Assembly (NCBI GenBank): GCA_900313545.1
Contig: OMRS01000041.1
Span: forward strand, 1-19,899
Source of the DNA: an uncultured Eubacteriales bacterium
GTDB taxonomy: Bacteria > Bacillota_A > Clostridia > Christensenellales > Aristaeellaceae
Length of the DNA: 19,899 bases
Direction: 5' to 3'
Part shown: positions 14,504 through 19,899 of the stretch, in pieces
Numbering within the stretch: the first letter of the stretch is position 1
Layout of the letters: every line of letters starts with the position of its first letter
Notes under the pieces: generated by a model
Seen by the model: only the letters and a program-made list of their open reading frames with translations
The model's database searches: none
Told to the model about the DNA's origin: nothing
Position numbers and translations under genes: made by a program

Positions 14504-16023
14504 TTGCTTGCCCCTCCTGCTGTCTCATCCGTGGCGAGCTTCATGATCGCCTCCTGGCTGAGATTCTTGTAATCGATGCAGCCGGTGATCCGGCCGTCGT
14601 ACATGACATAGACACGGTCCGACATGTTGATGATCTCCGGGAGTTCGGAGGAAATCATGATGATGGACATGCCCTGCTTGGTCAGCTCGTTCATGATCTC
14701 ATAGATTTCCGCCTTGGCACCCACGTCCACGCCGCGTGTGGGTTCATCCAGGATCAGCAGCTTCGGATTCGTGGCCAGCCATCTTCCGATCATGACCTTC
14801 TGCTGGTTGCCGCCGGAGAGGTTGGTCACCGTCTGTTCATGTCCGGGGGTCTTGGTGTGCATCTTATCGATAAAGCGCTGGGTGATCTCCGCCTCCTTGG
14901 CGGCATCCACCCGCAGGTTGCGGATAAACTCATGCAGCACTTCAATGGTGGAGTTGAAGGCCACGCTCTGCACGTGGTAGAGGCCTTCCACCTTCCGGTT
15001 CTCAGGCACCATGGCCAGTCCCGCATTCATGGCGTCCACCGCGTTGCGGATGACCAGCTTCTTCCCTTCAAGCCAGACCTCGCCGGTGGAGCCGGGGGTC
15101 AGGCCGAAGATGCACTGCATGGTCTCGCTGCGTCCGGCGCCCACCAGGCCCGCAAAGCCCACGATCTCTCCCCTGCGGACCTCAAAGCTGACATCCTTGA
15201 CCCGTTTCATGGTCTTCCGGCCGTCATCGATATGCTCGCAGCGAAATACCGTCTCGGAGTTTTCCACGTGGTCGCGCACATAGTAGCTGCTCAGCTCGCG
15301 GCCGACCATCAGGCGGATGAGCTCCTCCCTGGGGGTCTGGTGCACCACGCGGGTGCCCACGTAGGTGCCGTCACGCAGCACCGTGACCCGGTCGCACACC
15401 TCGTCCAGCTCGCTCATCTTGTGGGAGATGTACACGATGCCGACGCCCTGTCCGGCCAGGTTGCGCATAATTTCAAAGAGTGCCTCCACCTCGCGGTCGG
15501 AGATGGAGGAGGTGGGTTCATCCATCACCAGGATGCGGCAGTTGAAGGAGATCGCCTTGACGATTTCCACCATCTGCTGCTGGGCGATGCTCAGCCGTCC
15601 CACCAGCTCGGAGGAGTCAATTCCCAGATCGAAGCGGTCCAGCATCTGCTGGGCTTCCCGCCTCATGGAGATATCATCGACCCCGAACGGGCCCATTTTT
15701 TCCCGTCCAAGGAAGATGTTTTCATACACTTTCATATGTGAGACCAGCACGAGCTCCTGATGGATGATGGAGATGCCGTTCTCACGTGCATCTTGGACAT
15801 TCGCTATGGTCACCGGTTTGCCGTCGATGAGGATTTCTCCCTCTTCCGCATGATAAATGCCGCCCAGGACCTTAATCAGCGTGGACTTTCCGGCGCCGTT
15901 TTCTCCCAGCAGCGCGTGAATTTCGCCGGACCTCAGCTGGAAATCCACATTCTGCAGCGCCTTCACACCGGGGAAGCTCTTGCAGATGCCTTTCATTTCG
16001 AGCAAGTATTCGCTCAATGCCAT
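14500..16023 (-). CDS. RbsA-like sugar ABC transporter ATP-binding protein (double domain)
   Basis: A 507-residue ATPase of the CUT2 family with two nucleotide-binding domains. Domain 1 has Walker A GENGAGKS (40-47), Q-loop IHQEL (87-91), signature LSIAQQQ (144-150), Walker B ILVMDEP (164-170) and H-loop SHK. Domain 2 has the degenerate Walker A GLVGAGRSE (292-300), MVPENRK (338-344), signature LSGGNQQK (402-409) and a full LLILDEPTRGVD (422-433). It powers sugar uptake with the permease beside it. The start at 16023 has only a weak ribosome binding site (GGCGGTG) and lies just after two terminator-like hairpins, so expression is probably kept below that of the binding protein. Confidence 0.94.
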   Translation of the reverse strand: MALSEYLLEMKGICKSFPGVKALQNVDFQLRSGEIHALLGENGAGKSTLIKVLGGIYHAEEGEILIDGKPVTIANVQDARENGISIIHQELVLVSHMKVYENIFLGREKMGPFGVDDISMRREAQQMLDRFDLGIDSSELVGRLSIAQQQMVEIVKAISFNCRILVMDEPTSSISDREVEALFEIMRNLAGQGVGIVYISHKMSELDEVCDRVTVLRDGTYVGTRVVHQTPREELIRLMVGRELSSYYVRDHVENSETVFRCEHIDDGRKTMKRVKDVSFEVRRGEIVGFAGLVGAGRSETMQCIFGLTPGSTGEVWLEGKKLVIRNAVDAMNAGLAMVPENRKVEGLYHVQSVAFNSTIEVLHEFIRNLRVDAAKEAEITQRFIDKMHTKTPGHEQTVTNLSGGNQQKVMIGRWLATNPKLLILDEPTRGVDVGAKAEIYEIMNELTKQGMSIIMISSELPEIINMSDRVYVMYDGRITGCIDYKNLSQEAIMKLATDETAGGASK

Positions 16024-16056
16024 TCACCGCCGTTTCGCACAGATATTGTCATGGAA

Positions 16057-16097
16057 CTGAAAAGAAATGGCTTTGCTCCTAGGGGGAACAAAGCCAT
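16057..16097 (-). terminator. Second hairpin ahead of the ATPase gene
   Basis: A perfect nine-base-pair stem, ATGGCTTTG/CAAAGCCAT (16067-16075 with 16089-16097), with a 13-base loop. On the minus strand it is followed by TTCTTTTCAG. It is terminator-like but weaker than the hairpin before it; the pair may act in series. Confidence 0.5.
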
Positions 16098-16111
16098 AGA
16101 ACAGATGACCT

Positions 16112-16138
16112 AAAAAGCCCGGGCGGCCTGCGCCGCCC
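16112..16138 (-). terminator. Hairpin after the sugar-binding protein gene
   Basis: On the minus strand: GGGCGGC, loop GCAG, GCCGCCC, then GGGCTTTTTAGG. The seven-base-pair GC stem lies about 40 bases after the stop codon. It probably ends most transcripts after the binding-protein gene. Confidence 0.75.
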
Positions 16139-16180
16139 AAGGCCGATGCGTTGAGGATTCAACCGTTCCGGGGAAGCAGC

Positions 16181-17104
16181 TTACTGCCAGCCACCGTTGT
16201 TGTACTCAGCGATGTTGTCGGAGTTGATCATGAAGGTCGCGATGGGATAGCGGGGCTCAACGGTCTCGCCGTCCACGGTCTTGTAATAGAGCTCGGCGAT
16301 GGTCTTGCCGATGGAGATGGGGGACTGGGCACCGGTACCGGTGACCTTGCCCTCAGCGATCAGGGCCTTGATGTCGGGGGAGCCGTCAACGCCGTAGATC
16401 AGAGCCTTGGAGCCGGCAGCCTCAGCAGCCGCATAGGCGCCCAGAGCGGTGGGATCGTTGCCGCCGAAGATGGCCACAGCGTCGGGATGAGCGGTCAGGG
16501 CGTCGGTGCCGTTCTTGTTGCCCTGCTCCTGGTTGCCCATGCAGTCGATCTGGGCAACGACGTTGAACTTCACGCCGGAGTCGGCAATGGCCTTGAGGAA
16601 GCCGTCGGTACGGTCAACCACGGACTGCATGGTCGGAGAATCCAGAACGATGATGTCGCCGCCCTCGGGGCACTTCTTGGCAAGGTCGACGCCGCAGACA
16701 AAGCCCGCGTTGTAGTTGTCGGAACCGGCGTAGGTCACGAGGTAGGACATCTCGGTCACTTCGGTGTCGAATCCGAACATGGGGATGCCGGCATCCTTCA
16801 GCTTGTCAAGGCCGGGGGTGATGCCGTCACGGTCGACGGGGTTGACGAACATGGCCACGACGCCGCGGCTGATCATGTCCTCAATCTGAGCGATCTGCTT
16901 CTCGTTGCTGTTCTGGGGATCCAGGGAGATCAGGGTGTCGCCGTGAGCTTCCACGACTTCCTTGATGGCGCCCTCGAGGGCCACAAAGAAGGGATTGGTG
17001 CCGTCCATGCAGGTGTAGCCGATCAGCTTGCCTTCTGCAGCAGCAGCGCCAGCCAGGGTCAGGAGCAGGCACAGGGCCACGACGAGAGAGAGAATCTTGC
17101 GCAT
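16181..17104 (-). CDS. RbsB-like sugar ABC transporter substrate-binding protein
   Basis: A 307-residue periplasmic-type binding protein (Peripla_BP_4/type 1 fold) of the ribose/galactose group. After a signal peptide (about 1-23, ending AGAAAA-EG), the fold shows MDGTNPFFVALEGAIKE, LDPQNSNEKQIAQIEDMI, FVNPVDRDG, YAGSDNYNAG, FGGNDPTALGAYAA and GVDGSPDIKALI, all at the family's usual places for sugar contacts. The signal peptide has no lipobox Cys near its end, unlike most Gram-positive binding proteins; the only nearby Cys is inside the hydrophobic core. AAGGAGG (17113-17119) lies eight bases upstream of the ATG. It is the first gene of the operon and carries the best ribosome binding site in it. 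The sugar cannot be read from sequence alone. Confidence 0.93.
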   Translation of the reverse strand: MRKILSLVVALCLLLTLAGAAAAEGKLIGYTCMDGTNPFFVALEGAIKEVVEAHGDTLISLDPQNSNEKQIAQIEDMISRGVVAMFVNPVDRDGITPGLDKLKDAGIPMFGFDTEVTEMSYLVTYAGSDNYNAGFVCGVDLAKKCPEGGDIIVLDSPTMQSVVDRTDGFLKAIADSGVKFNVVAQIDCMGNQEQGNKNGTDALTAHPDAVAIFGGNDPTALGAYAAAEAAGSKALIYGVDGSPDIKALIAEGKVTGTGAQSPISIGKTIAELYYKTVDGETVEPRYPIATFMINSDNIAEYNNGGWQ

Positions 17105-17155
17105 AGAATATTCCTCCTTATTATTTTGGCGGGTTTCCTCCCGCTACTGATTCGG

Positions 17156-17184
17156 ATTATACGAACCGCACTTCTTTTTGTCAA
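17156..17184 (-). promoter_or_regulatory. Consensus sigma-A promoter (proximal) of the sugar operon
   Basis: On the minus strand: TTGACA (17179-17184), a 17-base spacer, TATAAT (17156-17161), a perfect match to consensus. Transcription would start near 17149. A small GCGGG/CCCGC hairpin (17129-17144) then forms in the leader, just before the ribosome binding site. Confidence 0.88.
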
Positions 17185-17189
17185 GATTG

Positions 17190-17218
17190 TTTATATTTTC
17201 TTCTCCCCTATTAGTCAA
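17190..17218 (-). promoter_or_regulatory. Second, distal sigma-A promoter of the sugar operon
   Basis: On the minus strand: TTGACT (17213-17218), a 17-base spacer, TATAAA (17190-17195), five of six in each hexamer. It lies 34 bases upstream of the proximal promoter, in tandem. Confidence 0.62.
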
Positions 17219-17351
17219 TTCTCAGTACAGAAGGTGGGGGGTTCCCCGCGGAGGCGCCCTGACCCGGTCCTCTCCCGCGGACCGCCCTGCACACAGCCGC
17301 CCTTTTTCCCCCGCCGCCCGGGGACCCGCGCACGGATGAACCGAAATCATA

Positions 17352-17381
17352 TTGTCCATTTCGCATGCTTTGGGGTAAAAT
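17352..17381 (+). promoter_or_regulatory. Predicted promoter of the two-helix membrane protein / YdcF gene pair
   Basis: TTGTCC (17352-17357), an 18-base spacer, then TAAAAT (17376-17381). The -10 is one base from consensus. It is divergent from the sugar operon promoters about 135 bases away. Confidence 0.5.
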
Positions 17382-17439
17382 AACTGCACATCGCTGAGAG
17401 GAGGACGGCCCTCCCCTTCGGGGGCAGTGCCGATATCCC

Positions 17440-18012
17440 ATGAAAAAAACCTTCCGTCCCGCGCGTCCCGCCTTCTTCTTCATCTATATCATCTGCCTCA
17501 TTTCCCTGGCAGACGCGCTGTTTACCCTCTACCGCATGGCCGCCGGAAAGGAAAACACCTTCATGGCCTCCTTCGGTCCCTTCTCCTTCCTGATTGCCGC
17601 ATGCGCCCTGTGCTACGCGCTCATGTATGCCCGGACCCGCGTCGAGCTGGATGAAACCAGCCTGCGCACCGTGGGGCAGGTCATGCGCCGCCCCGAGCCG
17701 GGTGTCCCGCGGGCCATGTTCCTCATGCGTCAGGGCGATCTGGACATTCAGATCTGGGACAAAACCTTCCTGCTGGCGGACCTGGTGCGCTGGGGCTGGT
17801 GCGAGGATCTGGGCTATTCCCGGGTGGACCAGAGCGAAATCACGGAAAAATCCCGCTTCATCCCCGTGCATGAGATCGTCTTCGTGCTCACGGACAACCG
17901 CCGCTGCCACCTGAACGCCGGCGCCTACACCCGCAGGCAGGTGGTGGAAATGGTGCACGAGATCCGCCGCCGCACGGGCATCGTCCCCACCGGCTCCCTC
18001 GCCGATCTGTGA
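17440..18012 (+). CDS. Two-helix membrane protein of unknown function
   Basis: A 190-residue protein I do not recognise. A basic N-terminus (MKKTFRPARPA) leads into two hydrophobic helices (about 11-32 and 44-63). About 125 polar residues follow, with RVELDETSLRT (67-77), a Trp-rich stretch WGWCEDLGYSRVDQ (~118-131) and FIPVHEIVFVLTDNRRCHLNAG near the end. Two helices plus a beta-rich tail with a 'DE..LR' start resemble bacterial PH-like membrane proteins, but that is only a hint. The start has no close ribosome binding site: AGGAGG lies 35 bases upstream, where it can pair with CCTCC. The good frame and the promoter upstream support a real gene. It is 30 bases before the YdcF-like gene, so both are probably co-transcribed. 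Confidence 0.7.
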   Translation: MKKTFRPARPAFFFIYIICLISLADALFTLYRMAAGKENTFMASFGPFSFLIAACALCYALMYARTRVELDETSLRTVGQVMRRPEPGVPRAMFLMRQGDLDIQIWDKTFLLADLVRWGWCEDLGYSRVDQSEITEKSRFIPVHEIVFVLTDNRRCHLNAGAYTRRQVVEMVHEIRRRTGIVPTGSLADL

Positions 18013-18042
18013 TGATCCCAAAACCGATGAAAGGAGATTCCC

Positions 18043-18927
18043 ATGAAACGAATCTTTCCTCTGCTGTTTCTGGTACTGGTCCTGCTTGTGTCAGGCGCCC
18101 CGGCGGAATCCTTCAGGGTTTCGCCGGAGGGCGCCGAGGCCTTCACGGACCTGCTGGTCCGCCTGCTGAGCGCCTATGAAGCGCCGGCGCCGGACGACAG
18201 CGCCCGCATCGATGAGGCGCTTGCGGCCATTGACCGCCTCAGCCCGCAGGACGCGCCCCTTGCCAGGGACCTCGCCGGCTACTGGCGCCTTGTCTATCTG
18301 GGCGAGGGCGGGGAGTACCGCCTCCACTTCCATCGCGGGGAGGACACCGCCACGGAGCTGGCGGATGCCGGCATCCCCGACAGTCCCGACCATGCCTTTG
18401 TCATCCTCGGCTATGAGCTGGAGAACGGCGGGATGCAGCCGGAGCTGGTCGGCCGCTGCCTGGCCGCGGCAGCCGCCGCCCGCGCCTTCCCCCGGACCCT
18501 GCTGGTCTGTTCAGGCGGCGCCACGGGCAAGGCCAATCCCCAAAAAAACACGGAGGCCGGTCTCATCCGGGACTACCTGACAAACAAATGCGGCATCGAC
18601 CCGCAGCGCATCCACGCGGATGATCAGGCCATGACCACCCTGGAAAACGCCCTCAACACCTTTGCCATTCTGGAGGAGAACGGCGTGCGGTCCCTCACCC
18701 TGGTCACCTCCTCCTACCATATGCGCTGGGCCAGCGTGCTCTACCACACCCTTTCCCGGATCTGGCAGCAGACCCGCGGCTATGAGCTCCGCCTTGTGGC
18801 CGACTACTGCTATGACACGGAGCCGACGGTCGAGCTCTACCGCCAGGATGCCCGCATCGCCATCCACCAGCTCTTTGAGATGCTGGGACTGCCCAGTGAG
18901 CTGCGGGAAAAACTGCCCCGCTTCTGA
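18043..18927 (+). CDS. Secreted YdcF/SanA-like DUF218 protein
   Basis: A 294-residue protein with an N-terminal signal peptide (hydrophobic 5-17, then SGAPA-ES) and a DUF218/YdcF domain from about residue 117 to 260. The domain shows HAFVILGYELENGG (117-130), LLVCSGG (153-159), NTEAGLIRDYL (169-179), RIHADDQAMTTLENALNT (189-206) and LTLVTSSYHM (218-227), in the family's order. DUF218 proteins are a Rossmann-like family linked in some bacteria to envelope integrity; the biochemical role is largely unknown. The ~90 residues between signal and domain are not recognised. It starts at an ATG with AAAGGAG upstream, 30 bases after the two-helix membrane protein. The export signal implies action outside the membrane. 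Confidence 0.88.
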   Translation: MKRIFPLLFLVLVLLVSGAPAESFRVSPEGAEAFTDLLVRLLSAYEAPAPDDSARIDEALAAIDRLSPQDAPLARDLAGYWRLVYLGEGGEYRLHFHRGEDTATELADAGIPDSPDHAFVILGYELENGGMQPELVGRCLAAAAAARAFPRTLLVCSGGATGKANPQKNTEAGLIRDYLTNKCGIDPQRIHADDQAMTTLENALNTFAILEENGVRSLTLVTSSYHMRWASVLYHTLSRIWQQTRGYELRLVADYCYDTEPTVELYRQDARIAIHQLFEMLGLPSELREKLPRF

Positions 18928-19029
18928 TATTCCGTATTCCCCCTCCACCTTCACCCCCCATTCCCTCCCGGAGGCCCGGCCCTGACAGTTATCCGCCCGG
19001 CCTCACCTGTCAAAAGAAAGGAAAACCGT

Positions 19030-19326
19030 ATGATCATCAGCACCAGTTCCGAAGGATCCACCACAGAAATCGTCCTTGAAGGGCGCATCGACAGCAATAC
19101 CTCACAGCAGTTCCATGATGACCTGGCTCCGTATTTTGAAAGCGCCACGGAGGTCACCCTGGATTTTACCAAAGTGGAATATATCTCTTCCGCAGGCCTG
19201 CGGGTCCTGCTCACGCTCCTCAAGTCCATGCCCAAAGGCGGAAAGCTGAACATCGCCCATGCCAACGAGCTGGTTCGTGAGGTCTTCTCGGTCACCGGGA
19301 TCTCCGCCCTGTTCAACCTCATCTGA
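19030..19326 (+). CDS. STAS-domain anti-anti-sigma factor-like protein
   Basis: A 98-residue single STAS domain, the usual length for RsbV/SpoIIAA-type anti-anti-sigma factors, which bind an anti-sigma kinase and are switched by phosphorylation of a Ser. The key segment is VEYISSAGLRVLLTLLKSM (49-67). Ser53 and Ser54 lie beside the turn; the RsbV/BtrV-like 'ISSAGLR' form makes one of them the likely acceptor. Strands at MIISTSSEG and TEIVLEGRID and the closing helix complete the fold. No anti-sigma kinase or phosphatase gene is in the window, so it may work with distant partners. AAAGGAAA precedes the ATG. A TGACAG/CTGTCA inverted repeat (18983-18988 with 19007-19012) lies directly upstream. 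Confidence 0.9.
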   Translation: MIISTSSEGSTTEIVLEGRIDSNTSQQFHDDLAPYFESATEVTLDFTKVEYISSAGLRVLLTLLKSMPKGGKLNIAHANELVREVFSVTGISALFNLI

Positions 19327-19436
19327 TTTCCACCGCCTGCCCGGCATCCGTGCAGGGGACAAATCCTGCATCCATCCGCCCTAGCGGCCCCCGGGTCCCC
19401 GCCGCCTCGCGGCGCCCGGCCCGATGCGCAAATCAC

Positions 19437-19485
19437 CAAAACCCCAGGGAGCGACAGCCATCGCTTCCTGGGGTTTTGATTTTCT
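19437..19485 (+). terminator. Long intrinsic terminator after the STAS gene
   Basis: An 18-base-pair stem with one G-T pair joins 19437-19454 to 19461-19478. The left arm carries AAAACCCCAGG and the right arm CCTGGGGTTTT, with loop CAGCCA, followed by ATTTTC. The symmetrical A/T ends could let it act on both strands. Confidence 0.88.
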
Positions 19486-19721
19486 CAGACGCGGAAAGGG
19501 CCCCCCCGTCCTCCCCTGCCTGGCCGAAGCGGCACCTCCCCGGCACGCGTGCTGTTTTACCCGGCGCCCCGCCCATCTCCGATCCGCCCCGCTTCCCTGC
19601 CCCGCAGGGCGCCTGTCCATCCTTTTCCTCCCCATCGCTTTCCCCGCGGGTCCGGGGGCGCCGGAGGGCGGGGGGATGCAGCGGCCGAAGGCGGCTCCGC
19701 GCCCTTTCCGCTGCCCTGAAC
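19486..19721. other. GC-rich gene-free spacer
   Basis: Together with 19327-19436 this makes a 467-base gap between the STAS gene and the right-edge ABC gene. Apart from the terminator and the promoter given separately, I see only Pro/Arg-rich shadow frames without ribosome binding sites. Confidence 0.45.
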
Positions 19722-19749
19722 TTGACACCGGAATATCCACTGATATACT
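19722..19749 (+). promoter_or_regulatory. Predicted promoter of the right-edge ABC gene
   Basis: TTGACA (19722-19727, consensus), a 16-base spacer, TATACT (19744-19749, five of six). Transcription would start about 38 bases before the ATG. Confidence 0.68.
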
Positions 19750-19793
19750 ATGCTTTCCCGCCCGGCACATCTTCAGAGAATCGAGGTTTTCAC

Positions 19794-19899
19794 ATGCTGC
19801 AGATCCTGCGCCGCATGAAGCGCCCGGATGTTTTCCGGGCCCTTTCCGCCCTCCTGTTCATCTCCCTGCAGGTCTGGCTTGACCTGGCGCTTCCGGAGA
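19794..19899 (+). CDS. N-terminus of a probable ABC exporter (ATPase/permease fusion), cut by the window
   Basis: Only 35 codons are visible, starting at ATG 19794 with GAGG seven bases upstream. The peptide begins MLQILRRMKRPDVFRALSAL and continues to ISLQVWLDLALPE. A basic amphipathic start, one hydrophobic helix and the 'QVWLDLxLP' ending are characteristic of the first transmembrane helix of Clostridial LmrA/MsbA-type multidrug ABC exporters. The rest lies outside the window, so the call rests on this short signature and the promoter. Confidence 0.6.
   Translation, partial: MLQILRRMKRPDVFRALSALLFISLQVWLDLALPE

Noticed and set aside
16151..17383. A 410-codon plus-strand open frame opposite the sugar-binding protein
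   Set aside because: It crosses the consensus promoters of the sugar operon and reads as low-complexity Gly/Val/Asp antisense.
17394..17400. GCTGAGA, a fragment typical of TPP riboswitches
   Set aside because: The partner segments (ACC...CCTGA and the second helix) are absent, so the seven-base match is chance.
1..19899. CRISPR arrays, tRNAs, rRNAs, complete insertion sequences, attachment sites
   Set aside because: No regularly spaced repeats, no recognised RNA gene sequence and no paired terminal repeats around a transposase were seen by eye. Tools could still find short or divergent examples.

Overview
The window looks like a chromosomal segment from a GC-rich member of the Clostridia (Firmicutes), plausibly an uncultured gut or rumen lineage. 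The evidence is strong AGGAGG-type ribosome binding sites, consensus sigma-A promoters with 17-base spacers, hairpin-plus-T terminators, closely packed ABC transporter operons, a NupNOPQ/BMP-type nucleoside transporter, a small STAS protein and an Rpn-family nuclease. The taxonomic call is inference; no rRNA or marker gene is present.

Left edge (1-1090): a visibly more AT-rich patch. It holds the 5' part of an Rpn-family PD-(D/E)XK nuclease (minus strand, cut by the edge) and a decayed ParE/RelE-type toxin remnant with an in-frame TAG, followed by a strong terminator. It looks like acquired or decaying accessory DNA.

1398-3341: a MATE efflux protein (minus) with a good promoter about 170 bases upstream and a GC-rich, hairpin-forming leader, divergent from the next operon.

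3342-8322 (plus): a complete BMP-family ABC importer (binding protein, double ATPase, two permeases), predicted to take up purine nucleosides. A hairpin separates the binding-protein gene from the rest, and a terminator ends the operon.

8323-10740 (plus): a long, highly structured leader and a 656-residue protein with four N-terminal membrane helices fused to a carboxylesterase type B fold. Its catalytic Ser, catalytic His and oxyanion-hole motif are all replaced, so it is probably a membrane-anchored pseudoenzyme. This is the most unusual gene in the window.

10818-17104 (minus): a sugar utilisation operon. In transcription order it holds an RbsB-like binding protein, an RbsA-like ATPase, an RbsC-like permease, a D-lyxose/D-mannose-type cupin isomerase, a PfkB kinase and a class II aldolase. 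Together these encode import, isomerisation to a ketose, phosphorylation and aldol cleavage. Two near-consensus promoters in tandem drive it, and hairpin terminators after the binding protein and after the permease probably step expression down.

17352-19326 (plus): a two-helix membrane protein of unknown function, a secreted YdcF/DUF218 protein and a STAS-domain anti-anti-sigma-like protein, closed by an 18-base-pair terminator. The right edge has a promoter and the first 35 codons of a probable ABC exporter.

No tRNA, rRNA, CRISPR array, complete insertion sequence or prophage gene was seen.
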